Notes: generated by a model not told the origin, from the letters alone. A stretch of DNA of 17,404 nt from JBFKMV01 sp041629655 (GCA_041629655.1 JBFKMV010000108.1:1-17404), one strand, 5' to 3'. Shown: positions 1 through 8,005, numbered from the stretch's first letter. A program made the numbers and translations.

Positions 1-1125
1 CGGCTCCCGGCGGAGCTGGCGCGGGACGACTCGTTCCACGTTCGCGCCGCGGTGGCCGCCGCGCTGGGAACGGACGACGATCCGGGCTCGCTCGACGCGT
101 TGCGAGCGCTCGAGCGCGACGCCTCGCCGACCGTGCGCGCGGCCGCCGTCGAGGCCCTCGCGCGACGCCTCGGGCCGGCGTACCGGGAGACGCTCGACGC
201 CCTGGCGGCCGACGAGTCGTGGCGGATCCGCGTCGCCGCGGCGCGGGCGGCCGCCCGGCTCGACGCAGCGCAAGCGTTGCCGCTGCTGCGCCGCGCCGCG
301 GCCGACCCCGACGCGCGGGTGCGCTGTGCCGCGCTGGAGGGGCTTCCGGACGAAGGCGGCTGGGAGCTGGTGACGGCGGCGCTGGGATCCGACGACCTGG
401 CCGAGCGGGGAACGGCGGTGGCGCGGGTGGCCGGAGGCGAGCATGCCGATCGGCTGCCCCTGCTCACGGCGACCTACGACCAATCGCCGGGCGTCGAGTG
501 GATCGAGGTCCGCGAGTCGATCGTCGACGCGCTCGGGGAGCTTCCCGCAGCGCAGCCGCTGCTCGAGCGCATTGCCGGCGCGGACGACGCTCCCGCGGTG
601 CGCAATCGCGCCCGGCTCGCGCTGGCGGCGCGGGGTCTCGACGCGCCGGAGCCCGAGCCGGCCGGGCTCCGGCCGTCGCCGTTGCTCGAGGTCGCGTTCG
701 ACGAGGACCCGCTGGTGGTGCTGGAGACCTCGCAGGGCGAAATCTCGATCCGTTGCCTGTCGCGCCAGGCTCCGGTCCACGTCGCCAGCTTCGTCGAGCT
801 GGTGCGAGGCGGCTTCTACGACGGCCTGCCGTGGCACCGCGTGGTGTCGAACTTCGTGATCCAGGGCGGCGATCCGCGAGGCGACGGCTGGGGCAGCGCC
901 GGCTACACGCTGCGCGACGAGATCAACACGCAGCGCTACGTCCGCGGCGCGGTGGGGATGCCCAAGGCGGGCAAGGACACCGGGAGCTGCCAGATCTTCA
1001 TCACCCACACCCCGACGCCGCACCTCGACGGCAACTACACCGTGTTCGGGCTGGTCACCTCGGGGCTCGAGGTCGTCGACCGGATCGAGGTCGGCGACAC
1101 GATCCTGCGGGCCCGCGTCGAGTAG
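1..1125 (+). CDS. HEAT-repeat / cyclophilin-type peptidyl-prolyl isomerase fusion (5' partial)
   Basis: The open frame enters from the left edge with no start in view, so the N-terminus is missing; 374 residues are visible. About the first 210 residues are Ala/Leu/Arg/Asp-rich helical repeats of 30-odd residues (for example DDSFHVRAAVAAAL, DASPTVRAAAVEAL, DESWRIRVAAARAA), typical of HEAT/PBS-lyase repeats. From about residue 235 a cyclophilin domain follows (VVLETSQGEISIRC, FVELVRGGFYDGLPWHRV, NFVIQGGDPRG, DTGSCQIFITHTPTPHLDG, YTVFG). The catalytic Arg of the WHR motif and the Phe, Gln and Gln-x-Phe positions are kept; the cyclophilin A Trp is replaced, as in many bacterial members. The domain should catalyse proline cis-trans isomerisation, with the repeats as a protein-binding scaffold. 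Cellular location is unknown because the N-terminus is missing. Its 3' end overlaps the convergent membrane-protein gene by 91 bases. Confidence 0.93.
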   Translation, partial: RLPAELARDDSFHVRAAVAAALGTDDDPGSLDALRALERDASPTVRAAAVEALARRLGPAYRETLDALAADESWRIRVAAARAAARLDAAQALPLLRRAAADPDARVRCAALEGLPDEGGWELVTAALGSDDLAERGTAVARVAGGEHADRLPLLTATYDQSPGVEWIEVRESIVDALGELPAAQPLLERIAGADDAPAVRNRARLALAARGLDAPEPEPAGLRPSPLLEVAFDEDPLVVLETSQGEISIRCLSRQAPVHVASFVELVRGGFYDGLPWHRVVSNFVIQGGDPRGDGWGSAGYTLRDEINTQRYVRGAVGMPKAGKDTGSCQIFITHTPTPHLDGNYTVFGLVTSGLEVVDRIEVGDTILRARVE

Positions 1126-2069
1126 GCCGTGTAGAGCGAGATCGCGCCGCCGAGCAGCGCGAGCCGCACTCCCAGCCGGACGATCAACAGACCCTGGGCG
1201 AGCAGGAACGCCAGCGCGACCCCGACCGCCGTGCCCGGGCCCGCCGTGGGCGCCAGCAGGTGGTAGACCGCGAGCAGCACGCCCGAGACCAGCGCCAGGC
1301 CGAGGTACAGGCCGAGCACGGAAAGCGGTCGTCGCAACACGAAGCGCAGCCCGGCCAGCAGGGCCAGCAGCATGCTGCGGCGGTCCTCGGTCACGGTGGC
1401 GACCTTGGCGAAGGTCGCGGCCATGTGCACCAGCACCAGCAACAACGCCGTCAGCCCCACGACGGCCAGCGACGCCAGCAGCACGTCGCGCTCCACCGTG
1501 ACGTCGCGCGTCCAGTGCTCGAGCTTGCCGTAGAGCCAGCGATGAAGCGCGTAGATCGACAGGTACAGCACGCCGCTCGCGGCGGCGAGTCGCAGAAAGC
1601 GGAAGTAGAAGCGCCCGCCGGCGCCGAGCAGCCGTTGGGCGGAGTGCGGTCCCGCGGGATTCGCGTAGCGCTCGACCACGCCGCCGAGCAACAGCAGCCA
1701 GACCAGCCCGTACAGCGCCGCGATTAGCGCCAGCGCGGCGAGCGCTCCGGCGGGGCCGCCGGTGGCCCAACCCTCGAGGTTGTCCAGGAACGCACCGACG
1801 CCGAGCACGGTCGGGCGGAACGTCGTCTCCAGGCCCCGCGCCTCCGCCGCGTAAACGCCGTACCACTCCATGTCGAAACCGCTGCGCAGCCGGTCGGCGA
1901 CCAGGCTGGCGCCGAGCGAGCGCTCGATCGAGCGCGCCACCCCGAGCGCCACGGGAAGCGCGAACAACAGGTTGACCAGCCACAGCATCAGCAGCAGCCC
2001 CGGCCAGCGCACGACGCGGCGCAGGCCCTCGGCGATCGCGCCCCGCACCGTGATCGGGCGGCGCCTCAC
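1035..2069 (-). CDS. Six-helix integral membrane protein of unknown function
   Basis: A 344-residue polytopic membrane protein. The GTG start at 2069 is chosen because it forms a GTGA overlap with the stop of the upstream peptidase gene; there is no Shine-Dalgarno sequence, so translation probably depends on coupling. The frame stays open far upstream, but that part is the shadow of the peptidase. Hydrophobic segments lie near residues 23-45, 108-131, 158-177, 196-221, 248-273 and 280-312, with an Arg-rich N-terminus suggesting a cytoplasmic N-end. I recognise no family motif; the layout vaguely resembles uncharacterised multi-helix membrane proteins found next to peptidases. The last 29 residues or so are Ser/Thr/Arg-rich and are encoded antisense to the cyclophilin gene, so the tail is probably not a conserved domain. 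The tight link to the M1 peptidase suggests a joint role at the membrane, but this is inference. Confidence 0.85.
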   Translation of the reverse strand: MRRRPITVRGAIAEGLRRVVRWPGLLLMLWLVNLLFALPVALGVARSIERSLGASLVADRLRSGFDMEWYGVYAAEARGLETTFRPTVLGVGAFLDNLEGWATGGPAGALAALALIAALYGLVWLLLLGGVVERYANPAGPHSAQRLLGAGGRFYFRFLRLAAASGVLYLSIYALHRWLYGKLEHWTRDVTVERDVLLASLAVVGLTALLLVLVHMAATFAKVATVTEDRRSMLLALLAGLRFVLRRPLSVLGLYLGLALVSGVLLAVYHLLAPTAGPGTAVGVALAFLLAQGLLIVRLGVRLALLGGAISLYTAYSTRARRIVSPTSIRSTTSSPEVTSPNTV

Positions 2070-4105
2070 AGGAAGAACTCGAACGCGGCCAGCAGGTCCT
2101 GCAGCCACACCATCCACTTCGAGCCCCACTTGACCGCCGGCATCCGCGCCCGCCGCTCGACCCGCCGGCTGTTGTTGACGCGGTCGATGTCCAACGCCAG
2201 CACGTGCCCGGGATCGACGACCGCGTGGTCGAGCTTCGCCTCGCGTTCGACGACCACGAGCCGCCAGCGGTCGCGCCCGTCCCAGCTCTCGCGGATCTCG
2301 TGCCCGTCCTCGAACACCAGCAGCACGTCGACGGGGAACCAGGCGTCGCCGAGACGGCGCACCACGACCTCGCTGCGGTACGGCACCGCGTCGTCCTCCG
2401 GGTTTTCGGGAGCGTCCTCGATCCGCACCAGCTCGCCGTCCCGCTCGACCCAGCCGCGCGGCCGGATCTTGCGGCTGGAGACGTCCGTCACCGCGTAGTC
2501 GAAGGAGCCGGACCCGCGATGGACCTGGTCGAAGAACCAGTCCAGCTCGCGCCCGCTGACCTCCTCGGCGATGGCGAAGAAATCGTCGGGAGTCGGGTGA
2601 CCGAAGGCGTGCCGCCGGAAGAACGTGGACAGGATGCGCTGCAGCGTGTCCCAGCCCAGGTGGCGCTCCAGCGTCACCAGCCACAGCGCCGGCTTGCCGT
2701 AGGACAACGCGCCGTGGGCCTCGGGATAGTAGCGGAACGACGGCCGCGCCGGCACGTCCGCCGTGATCAGCGAGCGGCTGCGGTTGACCCGCTCGGCGAG
2801 CCGCGACACGGCGACCTCCCGAAACAGCAGCGGCAGGAAACCGCGGCCGCCCCCGGGCGGAGCCAGGTAACGGCGCGACAGCACCCGCGCCGGATAGGCC
2901 GCGTCCAGCGTGCGATAGGTCGAGAACGTGTTCAACCCCTCGTCGAGCCAGGCGTGCTCGAACTCGTTGTTGCCGACGATGCCGTACCAGAACTGGTGCC
3001 CGGCCTCGTGCACCGTCACCGACTCGGGCGAATCCGCGCCGAACGGGTTGTAGAGGCGCGTGCCGCAGGTGAACAGCGTCGGGTACTCCATCCCGCCGGC
3101 CCCGCTGCCGTACGCCGGGTCGACGATCGTGACGTGGCCGTAGGGGTACGGCCCGTACCACGTCCCGTAGTGCCGGAACGCCGCCCGGGCCGCCGCGAGG
3201 TGCCGCTCGGCCTGTGCGAGGTGCTCGGGCTGGATCAACAGGCGCAGCTCGATCGGCGGCAGTCCCGGCTCCTCGAACCGCGCCTCGCGCACGACGTAGT
3301 CCGGGCTGGCGGTCCAGGTGAAGCCGTGGACGTCGGCCTGCTGGAAGCGGTGGGTCACCGTCCCGTCGCCGTTCGGCTCGGTCGCGGTCCGACGGCCCGT
3401 CGCGCCGACCACGAAGCGCTCCGGCAGCGTGATCCGCACGTCGTAGACGCCGTAGTCCGAGTAGAACTCGGTTCCGGCGTGGAACTGGTGGCAGTTCCAG
3501 CCGCCATGCTCCAGCACGCCGAGCTTCGGAAAGCCGTGGGCGATGAAGTAGAACTCGCCGCGCCGCCCGGTGCGCGCGAAGGTGCGCGGGACCCGGGCCT
3601 GCCAGGTCTGCTCCACGCGGATCGTGCCTCCCGGCGGAACGGGCCGCGGGAGCGTGACCACCAGCACCGTGCGGTCGTCGGGGTTGCCGTCGTCGGGCGC
3701 CTCGAAACGCTGGCTCGGCGTCAGGTCGAGCTCGCCGCCGTCGGCGTCGAGCAGCCGCGTGGAGCGCACGTCGATCCAGCCCCAATCCTCGTCGCGCACG
3801 TCGTCGAGATCGCTGCGATCGCGCAGGCGGTCCTCCAGCAACCACGTGCTGCGGTCGTTGCGCCAGGCGTTCCAGTACAGGTGGAACCACAGCTCGCCCG
3901 TGGCCCGCGCGGTGCGGTTGGTCCAGGTCAGCACCTGCCGCCCCTCGAGGGTCTGGAGCCGCGGGTCGAGCCGCAGCTCGATCGCGTAGCTCGCGTTGCG
4001 CGGCGACAGCGGCACGTCGCGAGCGGACGGTGCGGCGGCGACTCCGGTCGCCAGCGAGAGGGCGAGCAGCGGGGCGAAGCTCGAACCGAAGCGCAATCGC
4101 TGCAA
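2066..4105 (-). CDS. Exported M1-family zinc metallopeptidase (GGMEYP type)
   Basis: A 679-residue M1 (gluzincin) peptidase. The zinc site is complete: HEAGH at residues 366-370 and the third ligand Glu389, 18 residues on (HEXXH-X18-E), within NEFEHAWLDEG. The substrate-binding motif, classically GAMEN, is GGMEYP here (337-342), a variant common in bacterial secreted M1 proteins. The N-terminal beta domain comes first (about 35-240), the catalytic domain next, and a C-terminal beta-rich region last. The start is a TTG at 4105, preceded by a strong GGAGG five bases away. It gives a basic N-end, a hydrophobic stretch and a likely signal peptidase site near GVAAA (residues 21-25), so it should act in the periplasm or outside. 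It probably trims N-terminal residues from peptides; specificity cannot be read here. It is 46 bases downstream of the esterase and overlaps the membrane-protein gene by four bases. Confidence 0.94.
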   Translation of the reverse strand: MQRLRFGSSFAPLLALSLATGVAAAPSARDVPLSPRNASYAIELRLDPRLQTLEGRQVLTWTNRTARATGELWFHLYWNAWRNDRSTWLLEDRLRDRSDLDDVRDEDWGWIDVRSTRLLDADGGELDLTPSQRFEAPDDGNPDDRTVLVVTLPRPVPPGGTIRVEQTWQARVPRTFARTGRRGEFYFIAHGFPKLGVLEHGGWNCHQFHAGTEFYSDYGVYDVRITLPERFVVGATGRRTATEPNGDGTVTHRFQQADVHGFTWTASPDYVVREARFEEPGLPPIELRLLIQPEHLAQAERHLAAARAAFRHYGTWYGPYPYGHVTIVDPAYGSGAGGMEYPTLFTCGTRLYNPFGADSPESVTVHEAGHQFWYGIVGNNEFEHAWLDEGLNTFSTYRTLDAAYPARVLSRRYLAPPGGGRGFLPLLFREVAVSRLAERVNRSRSLITADVPARPSFRYYPEAHGALSYGKPALWLVTLERHLGWDTLQRILSTFFRRHAFGHPTPDDFFAIAEEVSGRELDWFFDQVHRGSGSFDYAVTDVSSRKIRPRGWVERDGELVRIEDAPENPEDDAVPYRSEVVVRRLGDAWFPVDVLLVFEDGHEIRESWDGRDRWRLVVVEREAKLDHAVVDPGHVLALDIDRVNNSRRVERRARMPAVKWGSKWMVWLQDLLAAFEFFL

Positions 4106-4110
4106 CGACT

Positions 4111-4115
4111 CCTCC
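4111..4115 (-). promoter_or_regulatory. Shine-Dalgarno site deciding the TTG start of the M1 peptidase
   Basis: Read on the minus strand this is GGAGG inside a longer GGGGGAGGAG run, five bases before TTG at 4105. It supports TTG as the true start and gives the signal peptide its full length. Confidence 0.8.
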
Positions 4116-4151
4116 CCCGGCGGCGCCGAACCGGCGCGGCCGTGCCGGATC

Positions 4152-4901
4152 TTAGTCCACAGGCTGCGCGGACCGAAGCGCCCCGTAGCGCCACTCGAGG
4201 AAGCGCAGCAGCTGCGGCTTCCACCATCGTTCGTGATGGTCGGCCGGCGCCGGCCAGATCTCGCTCCGGTGCGGCAGACGTCGCTGCGCCAGGACGCCGA
4301 GCAACCGCTCGGTGCTCCACAGCCACTCGTCGCGTTCGGCCCCGAACACGGTCATCCCGTCGGTGGCCCGGATCGCGCTCAGGATCGACGCGTCCGTCAG
4401 TCGCGGCAGGTACTCCAGCGGCGTGTGGAAGTACACGTCGTCGTCGTGGTAGCCGTCCAGCCGGTGCCACATCCCGTAGACGCCGCCGAGCCCGCACGCG
4501 GCGGAAACGCGCCGCGGATGCTTGAACAGCAGGTTCGCCGCCACGTGGGCGCCGTAGCTCGCGCCGGCGATCGCGGGCCGGGAGTCCCCGGTGAAGCGGG
4601 CGACCCACGGCAGCACCTCCTCGACCACAGAGCGCTCGAAGCGGGCGTAGCCGCGGATCCGCTCCGGCGGCGACAGCGTGTCGTTCCACAGGTGCCCGGG
4701 AGCCATCCCGTCGATCGAGACGACCTGCAGTCGCCCGGCCTCGATCCACGGAGCGGCGTCGCGGTGCATGCCGTAGCGCGCGAACTCCCGCTGGTCCCCA
4801 CCCGAGCTGGGCACGTAGACCAGCGCGGGTCCGCTCGTGCCGAATCGGACCAGGCGCATCGGCGCGCCGGTGGCCGGGGACATCCAGCCGTGACGTTCCA
4901 T
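4152..4901 (-). CDS. Alpha/beta-hydrolase esterase (esterase D / enterochelin-esterase-like)
   Basis: A 249-residue serine hydrolase. The nucleophile elbow is GASYG at residues 113-117 (Ser115), after PAIA and before AHVAANLLFKHP. DHHERWW near 221-227 could supply the catalytic His, and an acidic residue near GAERDEW (187-193) the acid. The early stretch ALVYVPSSGGDQREF resembles the first strands of the PF00756-type esterase fold. No signal peptide is visible, so it is probably cytoplasmic. The ATG at 4901 is used because coding character begins there and a TATACT box lies just upstream; ATGs at residues 7 and 15 are alternatives. The frame stays open for another 1 kb upstream, but that region is antisense to the TAXI receptor gene. 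It is the first gene of the leftward unit that includes the M1 peptidase. The substrate is unknown. Confidence 0.85.
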   Translation of the reverse strand: MERHGWMSPATGAPMRLVRFGTSGPALVYVPSSGGDQREFARYGMHRDAAPWIEAGRLQVVSIDGMAPGHLWNDTLSPPERIRGYARFERSVVEEVLPWVARFTGDSRPAIAGASYGAHVAANLLFKHPRRVSAACGLGGVYGMWHRLDGYHDDDVYFHTPLEYLPRLTDASILSAIRATDGMTVFGAERDEWLWSTERLLGVLAQRRLPHRSEIWPAPADHHERWWKPQLLRFLEWRYGALRSAQPVD

Positions 4902-4910
4902 GGCCCGCGC

Positions 4911-4916
4911 AGTATA
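4911..4916 (-). promoter_or_regulatory. Candidate -10 box of a near-leaderless esterase promoter
   Basis: On the minus strand this reads TATACT, one mismatch from TATAAT, in an otherwise very GC-rich stretch. Only nine bases separate it from the esterase ATG at 4901, so transcription would begin at or within a few bases of the start codon. No convincing -35 box is seen, and no Shine-Dalgarno sequence precedes the ATG, which fits a leaderless mRNA. Confidence 0.4.
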
Positions 4917-5027
4917 CGGTCGTAGTGGAACCCGGCCGCGGAGACGTGACCTCGACGCTGGAACGGCCGCCCCGAACCGCCTATGCTGGGGCCGGTGCGC
5001 GCGGTGAACTCGCGGCAGGCGCCGGAT

Positions 5028-5032
5028 GGAGG
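5028..5032 (+). promoter_or_regulatory. Shine-Dalgarno site of the TAXI receptor gene
   Basis: GGAGG, four bases before ATG at 5037. It selects this start over the upstream in-frame ATG at 4983, and the shorter protein then begins directly with a lipoprotein signal sequence. Confidence 0.8.
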
Positions 5033-5036
5033 ATCG

Positions 5037-6035
5037 ATGCGACGAGCGACGATAGCGTGGGGACCGCTGTTGCTGGCGATCGGCCTGGCGGCCGGTTGCG
5101 GTGGGGCCGGAACGGGTGACGCCGACGACGCCGGGGCCCGGCGCTTCTTGAGCATGGGCACGGCGCCGCCGGGCGGCGCGTTCTTCCCGGTCGGCGGCGC
5201 GATCGCCGAGACGCTGAACGACCACGGCCAAGAGGGCGGCTGGGAGATCACGGCCGAGGCGACCAAGGGCTCCCAGGAGAACATCCGGCGCCTGGCCCGC
5301 GGTGAGCTGGACCTGGCGCTGGCCAACGCGGCGATCTCGTACTTCGCCGTGCGCGGCGAGGCGGGCTGGGACCGCGCCTACCCGATCCGCGCCGTGATGA
5401 CCCTGGCCCCGAACGTGGCGCTGTTCATCGCGCCCGCGGGCAACGGCGTCGAGACGATCGCCGACCTCAGGGGCCAGCGGGTCGTGGTGGGCCCGGCGGG
5501 CGCCGGGTTCGAGTTCTTCATCCGGCCGATCCTCGAGGCGCACGGGCTGACCTACGACGACTTCACGCCGCTCAACGCGACCCAGGCCGGCGCGGTCGAC
5601 ATGCTGGCCGACGGGTCGGCTGCCGCGGCGTTCCTCGGCGGTGCGGTGCCGGTGGCCTCGATCACCCAGGCGGCGAGCTCGCAGAAGATCCGCTTCATCT
5701 CCTACGACCCCGCCAGGAGCGCCGAGCTGGTCGAGCGCTACCCGTTCTTCAGTCCGGCGAAGATCCCGGCCGGGACCTACCGCGGGCTGGATCGCGACCT
5801 GACGACGCTCGACGTCGGCTCGATGCACCTGATCACCTCGCAAGACCAGGACGAGGAACTGGTCTACCGGGTGACCCGCACGCTGTACGAGAACCGGGAG
5901 CAGGTCGTACAGAAGCACGCCGCGGGCCGTGCGATCAATCCGGCGAACGTGGTCCGGGACACCGGGCTCGAGTTCCATCCCGGCGCGATCCGTTACTACC
6001 GCGAGATCGGCATCTGGCCCGGGAGCGGCTCCTGA
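5037..6035 (+). CDS. TAXI-family TRAP transporter solute-binding lipoprotein
   Basis: A 332-residue extracytoplasmic solute receptor. The N-terminus is a lipoprotein signal: two Arg, a hydrophobic core and a lipobox LAAGC with Cys21 as the lipid-modified residue, so the mature protein is membrane-anchored. The TAXI fold shows in LSMGTAPPGGAFFPVGGAIAE near residue 37 onward, then EATKGSQENIRRLARGELDLALANA (ligand-binding region), then TIADLRGQRVVVGPAGAGFE and the second lobe. Members of this family bind carboxylate-containing ligands such as glutamate or other organic acids; the ligand cannot be named from sequence. The gene overlaps the permease by four bases if the latter starts at CTG 6032, forming the usual receptor-permease pair. 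An ATG 18 codons upstream is rejected because it would bury the lipoprotein signal. Confidence 0.94.
   Translation: MRRATIAWGPLLLAIGLAAGCGGAGTGDADDAGARRFLSMGTAPPGGAFFPVGGAIAETLNDHGQEGGWEITAEATKGSQENIRRLARGELDLALANAAISYFAVRGEAGWDRAYPIRAVMTLAPNVALFIAPAGNGVETIADLRGQRVVVGPAGAGFEFFIRPILEAHGLTYDDFTPLNATQAGAVDMLADGSAAAAFLGGAVPVASITQAASSQKIRFISYDPARSAELVERYPFFSPAKIPAGTYRGLDRDLTTLDVGSMHLITSQDQDEELVYRVTRTLYENREQVVQKHAAGRAINPANVVRDTGLEFHPGAIRYYREIGIWPGSGS
6021..6025 (+). promoter_or_regulatory. Shine-Dalgarno site pointing to a CTG start for the TRAP permease
   Basis: GGGAG inside the end of the receptor gene, six bases before CTG at 6032. No ATG, GTG or TTG in the permease frame is positioned for it; the next standard codon is GTG at 6092. 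Confidence 0.5.
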
Positions 6036-7999
6036 GCGCGAAGGCGCCGTCGAGCGCGTGGCGCACCGGGACGAGCGCCTTCCTGGGCGTCGTGCTGTGC
6101 CTGTTCACGCTGTTCGAGGTCAACTACCCGCGCCTTTCCCCGCAGTCGCAGCTGGCGATCTTCGCCCTGTTGGGGCTGGTGCTGTGCTTTCTCAACCGGC
6201 CGCTCCATCCGCGGCTGGCCGGAAACGCCCTGGCCCGGGGCGCGGACGTGGCGCTGGCCGGGCTGGCGGCGGCCTGCTGCGGCTACGTCGTGATCCAGTC
6301 CGAGCCGGCGTTCGCGGGCTGGTGGTCGAACGCCCAGTCGCTCGGCGACCGCGCCGGCGACGAGACGACGCTCGATACGGCGGTGGGGATCGTCGGTCTG
6401 CTGCTGGTGCTGGAGGCGACGCGGCGCGCCATCGGCAAGGCGTTGCCGCTGCTGGCGCTCGTGTTTCTGGTCTACGCCTGGTCCGGTCCGTGGCTGCCGG
6501 ACTGGCTGTTCCCGCATCGCGGGTACGGGGTCGAGCGGATCGTGGCGCAGACGTTCCTGCACAGCCAGGGCGTGTTCGGGACCGCGCTGCGGGTGATGTT
6601 CGTCTACGTGTTCCTGTTCGTGCTGTTCGGGGCGTTCCTCCAGCAGACCGGAGCGACGCAGTTCATCATCGATTTCGCCCGACGCGTGTTCGGTTCGACG
6701 CCCGGCGGGCCGGCCAAGGTCTCGGTGCTGTCCAGCGGGATGATGGGCTCGCTGTCGGGCAGCGCGGTCGCCAACACCGCGACCACCGGCACCTTCACGA
6801 TCCCGCTGATGCGCGACGCCGGCTTCGACGGCGAGACCGCCGGCGGGGTCGAGGCCGCCGCCAGCTCGGGCGGGGCGCTGGTGCCGCCGGTGATGGGCGC
6901 CGGGGCGTACATGATGCTGGAGATCATCGACCCCCCGGTGACCTACCTCCAGATCATCCGCGCCGCGATCCTGCCCGCGATCCTGTACTACCTGTCGTTG
7001 TTCCTGATCGTGCACTTCCAGGCCCGCCGGCTGGGGCTGGGGCGGCGCGGCGAGACCGGCCCGCGCCGGCCGCTGGTGCAGTTCGAGGGCCTGGTGTTCG
7101 GCAGTGGAATCGCGTCGCTGGTCGCGCTGTTGATCGCCGGCTACACGGTGTTCCGCGCCGCCACGCTGGCGCTGGGGCTGGTGCTGGTGGTCAGCCTGCT
7201 GCATCGCCGCACCCGGCTGACGCTGCGCGCCGCGCTCGACGCGCTGGTTCGCTCCGCGCGCGACTCGGTCGCGCTGATCAACGCCGCCGCCTGCGTGGGG
7301 ATCGTGATCGGCGTGGTGACGCTGACCGGCGTCGGCACCCGGTTGCCCTCGGCGATCCTCGAGCTGGCCCAGGGCAACCTGCTCGGCGCGCTGGTGCTGA
7401 TCATGGTCTCGTCGCTGATCCTGGGGATGGGCATGCCGTCGGCGGTCTGCTACCTGCTGCTGGCGACGCTGATCGGGCCGGTGCTGGGAAAGCTCGGCGT
7501 GGTGCCGCTGGCCGCGCACATGTTCATCTTCTACTTCGGCATGATGTCGATGGTCACCCCGCCCGTGGCCCTGGCCGCCTACACCGCGGCCTCGATCGCC
7601 GGGGCCAGCATCATGCGGACCAGCGTGCTGGCGTTCCGCTTCGCACTGGTCGGCTTCACGCTGCCCTACATGTTCGTGTTCCGGCCGGAGCTGTTGATGC
7701 TGGACGACAGCGGCGCGCTGGCGGGAGCGCCGGCGATCGCGCTGGCGGTGGGCCACGCGCTGCTCGGAATCGTGCCGCTCGCAGCGGGAATCGCCGGTTA
7801 CCTGTTCGCGCCGCTGGTTCCGGCGCGGCGCGTGCTGCTGCTGCTGGCGGCCGGGCTGCTGCTGGTCCCGACGCGGCTGGTCACCGGCGACGACGGGATC
7901 CCGTGGATGGACCTCGCCGGCGCGGCGCTGCTGGTCCCGCTGGGGATCCTCAACTGGCGCCGGCGCGGGCTCGTGGCAGGACGGCCGCGCTCCCACTAA
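6032..7999 (+). CDS. TRAP transporter fused permease, TAXI type (DctQM-like fusion)
   Basis: A very hydrophobic protein of about 655 residues that should be the membrane partner of the TAXI receptor, driving uptake with a sodium or proton gradient. It joins the small four-helix and large subunits in one chain, as is usual for TAXI systems. Signature stretches include GMMGSLSGSAVANTATTG (large-subunit loop 1), EAAASSGGALVPPVMGAGA, and the second repeat GMGMPSAVCYLLLATLIGP with MVTPPVALAAYTAA. The first standard start in frame, GTG 6092, would cut through the first membrane helix. CTG 6032 overlaps the receptor stop as CTGA, has GGGAG six bases upstream, and restores a basic N-end (SAKAPSSAWRTG) and a complete helix. 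I therefore annotate CTG with moderate confidence; the gene identity itself is nearly certain. Confidence 0.9.
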   Translation: MSAKAPSSAWRTGTSAFLGVVLCLFTLFEVNYPRLSPQSQLAIFALLGLVLCFLNRPLHPRLAGNALARGADVALAGLAAACCGYVVIQSEPAFAGWWSNAQSLGDRAGDETTLDTAVGIVGLLLVLEATRRAIGKALPLLALVFLVYAWSGPWLPDWLFPHRGYGVERIVAQTFLHSQGVFGTALRVMFVYVFLFVLFGAFLQQTGATQFIIDFARRVFGSTPGGPAKVSVLSSGMMGSLSGSAVANTATTGTFTIPLMRDAGFDGETAGGVEAAASSGGALVPPVMGAGAYMMLEIIDPPVTYLQIIRAAILPAILYYLSLFLIVHFQARRLGLGRRGETGPRRPLVQFEGLVFGSGIASLVALLIAGYTVFRAATLALGLVLVVSLLHRRTRLTLRAALDALVRSARDSVALINAAACVGIVIGVVTLTGVGTRLPSAILELAQGNLLGALVLIMVSSLILGMGMPSAVCYLLLATLIGPVLGKLGVVPLAAHMFIFYFGMMSMVTPPVALAAYTAASIAGASIMRTSVLAFRFALVGFTLPYMFVFRPELLMLDDSGALAGAPAIALAVGHALLGIVPLAAGIAGYLFAPLVPARRVLLLLAAGLLLVPTRLVTGDDGIPWMDLAGAALLVPLGILNWRRRGLVAGRPRSH

Positions 8000-8005
8000 A
8001 GTGTC

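Larger units (their letters stand above)
4902..5036. promoter_or_regulatory. Divergent intergenic region between esterase and TAXI receptor
   Basis: This is the only divergent gap in the window and must hold promoters for both directions. Leftward, TATACT is at 4911-4916. Rightward, TATGCT at 4982-4987 could be a -10 box, but no good -35 sits at the right distance. The word TGGAAC occurs twice in direct orientation (4926-4931 and 4959-4964), 33 bases apart and each followed by a GGCCGC run. This could be a regulator site spanning three helical turns, or chance. Confidence 0.35.

Noticed and set aside
219..1727. Long rightward open frame of about 500 codons
   Set aside because: Arg/Gly/Ala-rich shadow of the HEAT-cyclophilin and membrane-protein genes; no domain pattern.
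2070..3890. N-terminal extension of the membrane-protein frame to 951 residues
   Set aside because: This part is the out-of-frame shadow of the M1 peptidase; hydrophobic coding begins at GTG 2069.
4902..5978. Upstream extension of the esterase frame to 608 residues
   Set aside because: It is antisense to the TAXI receptor gene and has low-complexity Arg/Gln/Val composition.
5996..7996. 666-codon leftward open frame
   Set aside because: Antisense shadow of the TRAP permease; His/Gln/Arg-rich with no fold.
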